Of a stretch of 6,910 bases of DNA, positions 5,605 through 6,910 are shown in pieces. The notes under the pieces were generated by a model. That model was not told the origin of the DNA. It saw only the letters and a program-made list of their open reading frames with translations, and made no database searches. The translations under genes were made by a program, and so were the position numbers. The DNA lies in the NCBI RefSeq assembly GCF_002585305.1, contig NZ_NUNF01000031.1:1-6910 (forward strand), written 5' to 3'. The DNA is from Bacillus sp. AFS037270. GTDB lineage: Bacteria; Bacillota; Bacilli; Bacillales_B; DSM-18226. Every line of letters starts with the position of its first letter. The stretch's first letter is position 1.

Positions 5605-5985
5605 TCAAATCTTATAATCTCTTTCCAAGGATTCCAAAGCTCGAATGCTCATTTCTGCCCACTCTGAATTTGCTTCCGTCAATTCCTTTTTCATCTTCTC
5701 TAAAGCTTCCTTTAGAGATTCCTGATAATCAGGAACTTCGCCCTCAAACGGTTTAACCATTTGTTTGGGAATATTCGTCTGCTCCCGGTAACTAAGGGCT
5801 TTTCTCTCATGAAACATGAGAACATCCGCATCCTTTGGATGGTGGAGGTCACCTTGCATCGGATGTTTCACAACCGCCAACACCCTCACTAGGTAATGCT
5901 GTGGGCGTACTTCAGTAATTTCACCGATATACTTCCCTGTCTTATAAATCCCCGTAACCACATTGCCAACTTGTAATTCTGTCAC
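5605..5985 (-). CDS. kapB: KapB-like activator of the sporulation kinase KinB
   Basis: The open frame reaches GTG 6024 (139 residues), but I favour the GTG at 5985 (126 residues), near the length of B. subtilis KapB. The core motif starts there: VGNVVTGIYKTGKYIGEITE, then AVVKHPMQGDLHHP, FHERKALSYREQTNIPKQMV, and a charged, probably helical C-terminus (residues about 85-126). The N-terminal half looks like a small beta-barrel. KapB is needed in B. subtilis for KinB to activate the sporulation phosphorelay. It has been described there as a lipoprotein, but here no signal peptide or lipobox is visible. The start is uncertain: the best Shine-Dalgarno (AAGGAG, 6029-6024 on the minus strand) overlaps GTG 6024 and is too far from 5985. 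A GTG at 5994 is also possible. kinB is not in the window. kapB converges with kapD and is divergent from the cyclophilin gene. Confidence 0.85.
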   Translation of the reverse strand: MTELQVGNVVTGIYKTGKYIGEITEVRPQHYLVRVLAVVKHPMQGDLHHPKDADVLMFHERKALSYREQTNIPKQMVKPFEGEVPDYQESLKEALEKMKKELTEANSEWAEMSIRALESLERDYKI

Positions 5986-6014
5986 ATCATCCACCCCAAT
6001 ATTATAAAATTCAC
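5982..6014 (-). other. possible leader ORF overlapping the kapB start
   Basis: On the minus strand, GTG 6014-6012 lies nine bases after AAGGAG. It opens a ten-codon frame (MNFIILGWMM) whose TGA (5984-5982) overlaps the candidate kapB GTG (5985-5983) as GTGA. This geometry is typical of translational coupling. It is only a candidate: a possible promoter (TTGCAC-N17-CATAAT, -10 at 6035-6030) would start the transcript near 6023 and leave AAGGAG out of the message. Confidence 0.3.
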
Positions 6015-6092
6015 TTGATTCCACTCCTTCATTATGACTAAATTAAAAACATAGTGCAAAAAGTTTAAAGAGAGAAAATGGAGGGATGATAA

Positions 6093-6842
6093 ATGAGAAA
6101 GAAAGGGCCATTTATATTTATATTATTAACAATTGTTCTGATGTTGGCTGCGTGTGGGACAAGCCAGAAGAAAGATGACGAAGCATCCTCAAACACAAAA
6201 ACTACAGCGCCAAAAACAGAGCAAAAGGAAGGAGCAAAGCAAGTGACAGATACATCATATCCGCAGCTTTCAACAGAAGTAGCTGAAAATGAAAAATTAG
6301 TGGAAATGGAAACCTCAATGGGGGCAATTAAAATTAAACTATTCCCAGAGTATGCTCCAAAGGCTGTCGAAAACTTTGTCAAGCACAGTCAGGATGGATA
6401 CTATGATGGATTGATTTTTCACCGGGTGATCAAGGACTTCATGATACAAGGCGGGGACCCAAATGGGAACGGAACCGGCGGTGAAAGTATTTGGAAAACT
6501 CCATTTGAGGATGAATTCTCTGAAAATCTTTTCAATCTTCGCGGAGCCTTATCTATGGCAAATGCAGGAGCCAATACAAATGGGAGTCAGTTTTTTATTG
6601 TTCAGAAAACATCATTGGACCCTGCAATGAAAGAGCAAATGGACAAGGCGGGCTATCCAAAGGAAATCATTGATGCCTATGATAAAAACGGTGGTACCCC
6701 ATGGCTGGACCACCGTCATACCGTTTTCGGCCAGGTGATCGAAGGAATGGACATTGTGGATAAAATTGCAGATGTAAAAGTAGATGCAAAGGATAAACCA
6801 GAGGAAGATGTTATCATCAAGGGGATTAAAGTATTAAAATGA
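6093..6842 (+). CDS. lipoprotein cyclophilin-type peptidyl-prolyl cis-trans isomerase
   Basis: This 249-residue protein begins with a lipoprotein signal: basic RKK, hydrophobic core (residues 6-18) and lipobox LAAC with C21. The mature protein should be anchored to the outer face of the membrane. A low-complexity Lys/Thr/Glu linker (22-60) precedes a cyclophilin domain (about 68-249). The catalytic residues of human cyclophilin A are all present: R111 in [16 protein letters not shown]116, Q119, F168 in GSQFFIV, W204 and H209 in [11 protein letters not shown]. It is therefore likely to be an active prolyl isomerase helping exported proteins fold. Residues about 173-200 form an extra helical insert relative to the 143-residue cytosolic PpiB. 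The ATG at 6093 follows GGAGGG (6080-6085) by seven bases. Divergent from kapB. No terminator is visible before the repeat at the right edge. Confidence 0.95.
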   Translation: MRKKGPFIFILLTIVLMLAACGTSQKKDDEASSNTKTTAPKTEQKEGAKQVTDTSYPQLSTEVAENEKLVEMETSMGAIKIKLFPEYAPKAVENFVKHSQDGYYDGLIFHRVIKDFMIQGGDPNGNGTGGESIWKTPFEDEFSENLFNLRGALSMANAGANTNGSQFFIVQKTSLDPAMKEQMDKAGYPKEIIDAYDKNGGTPWLDHRHTVFGQVIEGMDIVDKIADVKVDAKDKPEEDVIIKGIKVLK

Positions 6843-6852
6843 CTTTGAAAAT

Positions 6853-6910
6853 TGTCCGACTCAGCGCCTAGGGGCTCTTAGGTCTAAGCCTATCCAGTTG
6901 CGGCTCCTTG
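6853..6910. repeat. left part of an intergenic repeat element, cut by window end
   Basis: The sequence after the last gene is non-coding and has small inverted repeats, such as CTTAG-GT-CTAAG (6877-6888) and TAGG/CCTA. AGCGCCTAGGGGC (6863-6875) resembles the reverse complement of copy B (AGCGCCCGTTTAGCGGC). From memory, many Bacillaceae genomes carry elements of roughly 100-150 bases beginning like this and ending in a GGGCGCTT...CTTTTC motif. The rest would lie beyond the window. Confidence 0.55.

Noticed and set aside
6065..6382. Minus-strand 105-residue frame across the cyclophilin start
   Set aside because: It is antisense to the lipoprotein signal and linker. Its Ser/Val/Phe-rich composition reflects the complement of the Lys/Thr/Glu-rich linker.

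Overview
The window looks like chromosomal DNA from a Bacillaceae bacterium (Bacillus in the broad sense). The base composition is low in GC, Shine-Dalgarno sequences are strong and purine-rich, rho-independent terminators are dense, and several genes match Bacillus subtilis families: YuiA, YuiB, YuiC, PepA (YuiE), YuxO/MenI-type thioesterase, KapD and KapB. No phage, transposase, CRISPR or secondary-metabolite genes are visible. Two of the sporulation-linked families (KapB, KapD) point to a spore former.

Layout. Bases 1-196 hold the end of a 52-53 bp tandem repeat array that can form hairpins. It is followed by a Nudix hydrolase (234-725). The conserved yui block comes next: yuiA, a 43-codon double CxxCxGxG protein (883-1014); yuiB, a small three-helix membrane protein (1180-1503); yuiC, a secreted 3D-domain cell-wall enzyme (1619-2230); and pepA, an M17 leucyl aminopeptidase (2342-3850). 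After yuiA, yuiB, yuiC and pepA there is a terminator, so these genes look like mostly single-gene units rather than one operon. A Gly/Tyr/Pro repeat protein resembling small coat or surface proteins follows (4009-4266), then a hotdog thioesterase (4380-4763). kapD (4939-5562, plus strand) and kapB (minus strand) converge on a shared 13-bp hairpin. A lipoprotein cyclophilin (6093-6842) is divergent from kapB.

How the genes relate. yuiC and the cyclophilin lipoprotein act outside the membrane, on peptidoglycan and on exported-protein folding. The thioesterase probably serves menaquinone synthesis. KapB and KapD modulate the histidine kinases feeding the sporulation phosphorelay in B. subtilis (KapB activates the KinB branch, KapD inhibits the KinA branch). 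No kinB is present in the window, although the two modulators sit end to end.

I do not see a convincing new multi-gene system. The points most worth a second look are non-coding or small: the structured tandem array at the left edge; intergenic repeat fragments placed directly after terminators, plus a related fragment cut by the right edge; a tiny overlapping reading frame at the kapB start; and TGTACA inverted repeats flanking the kapD promoter region. Names rest on recalled family sequences and motif reading, not on database searches.
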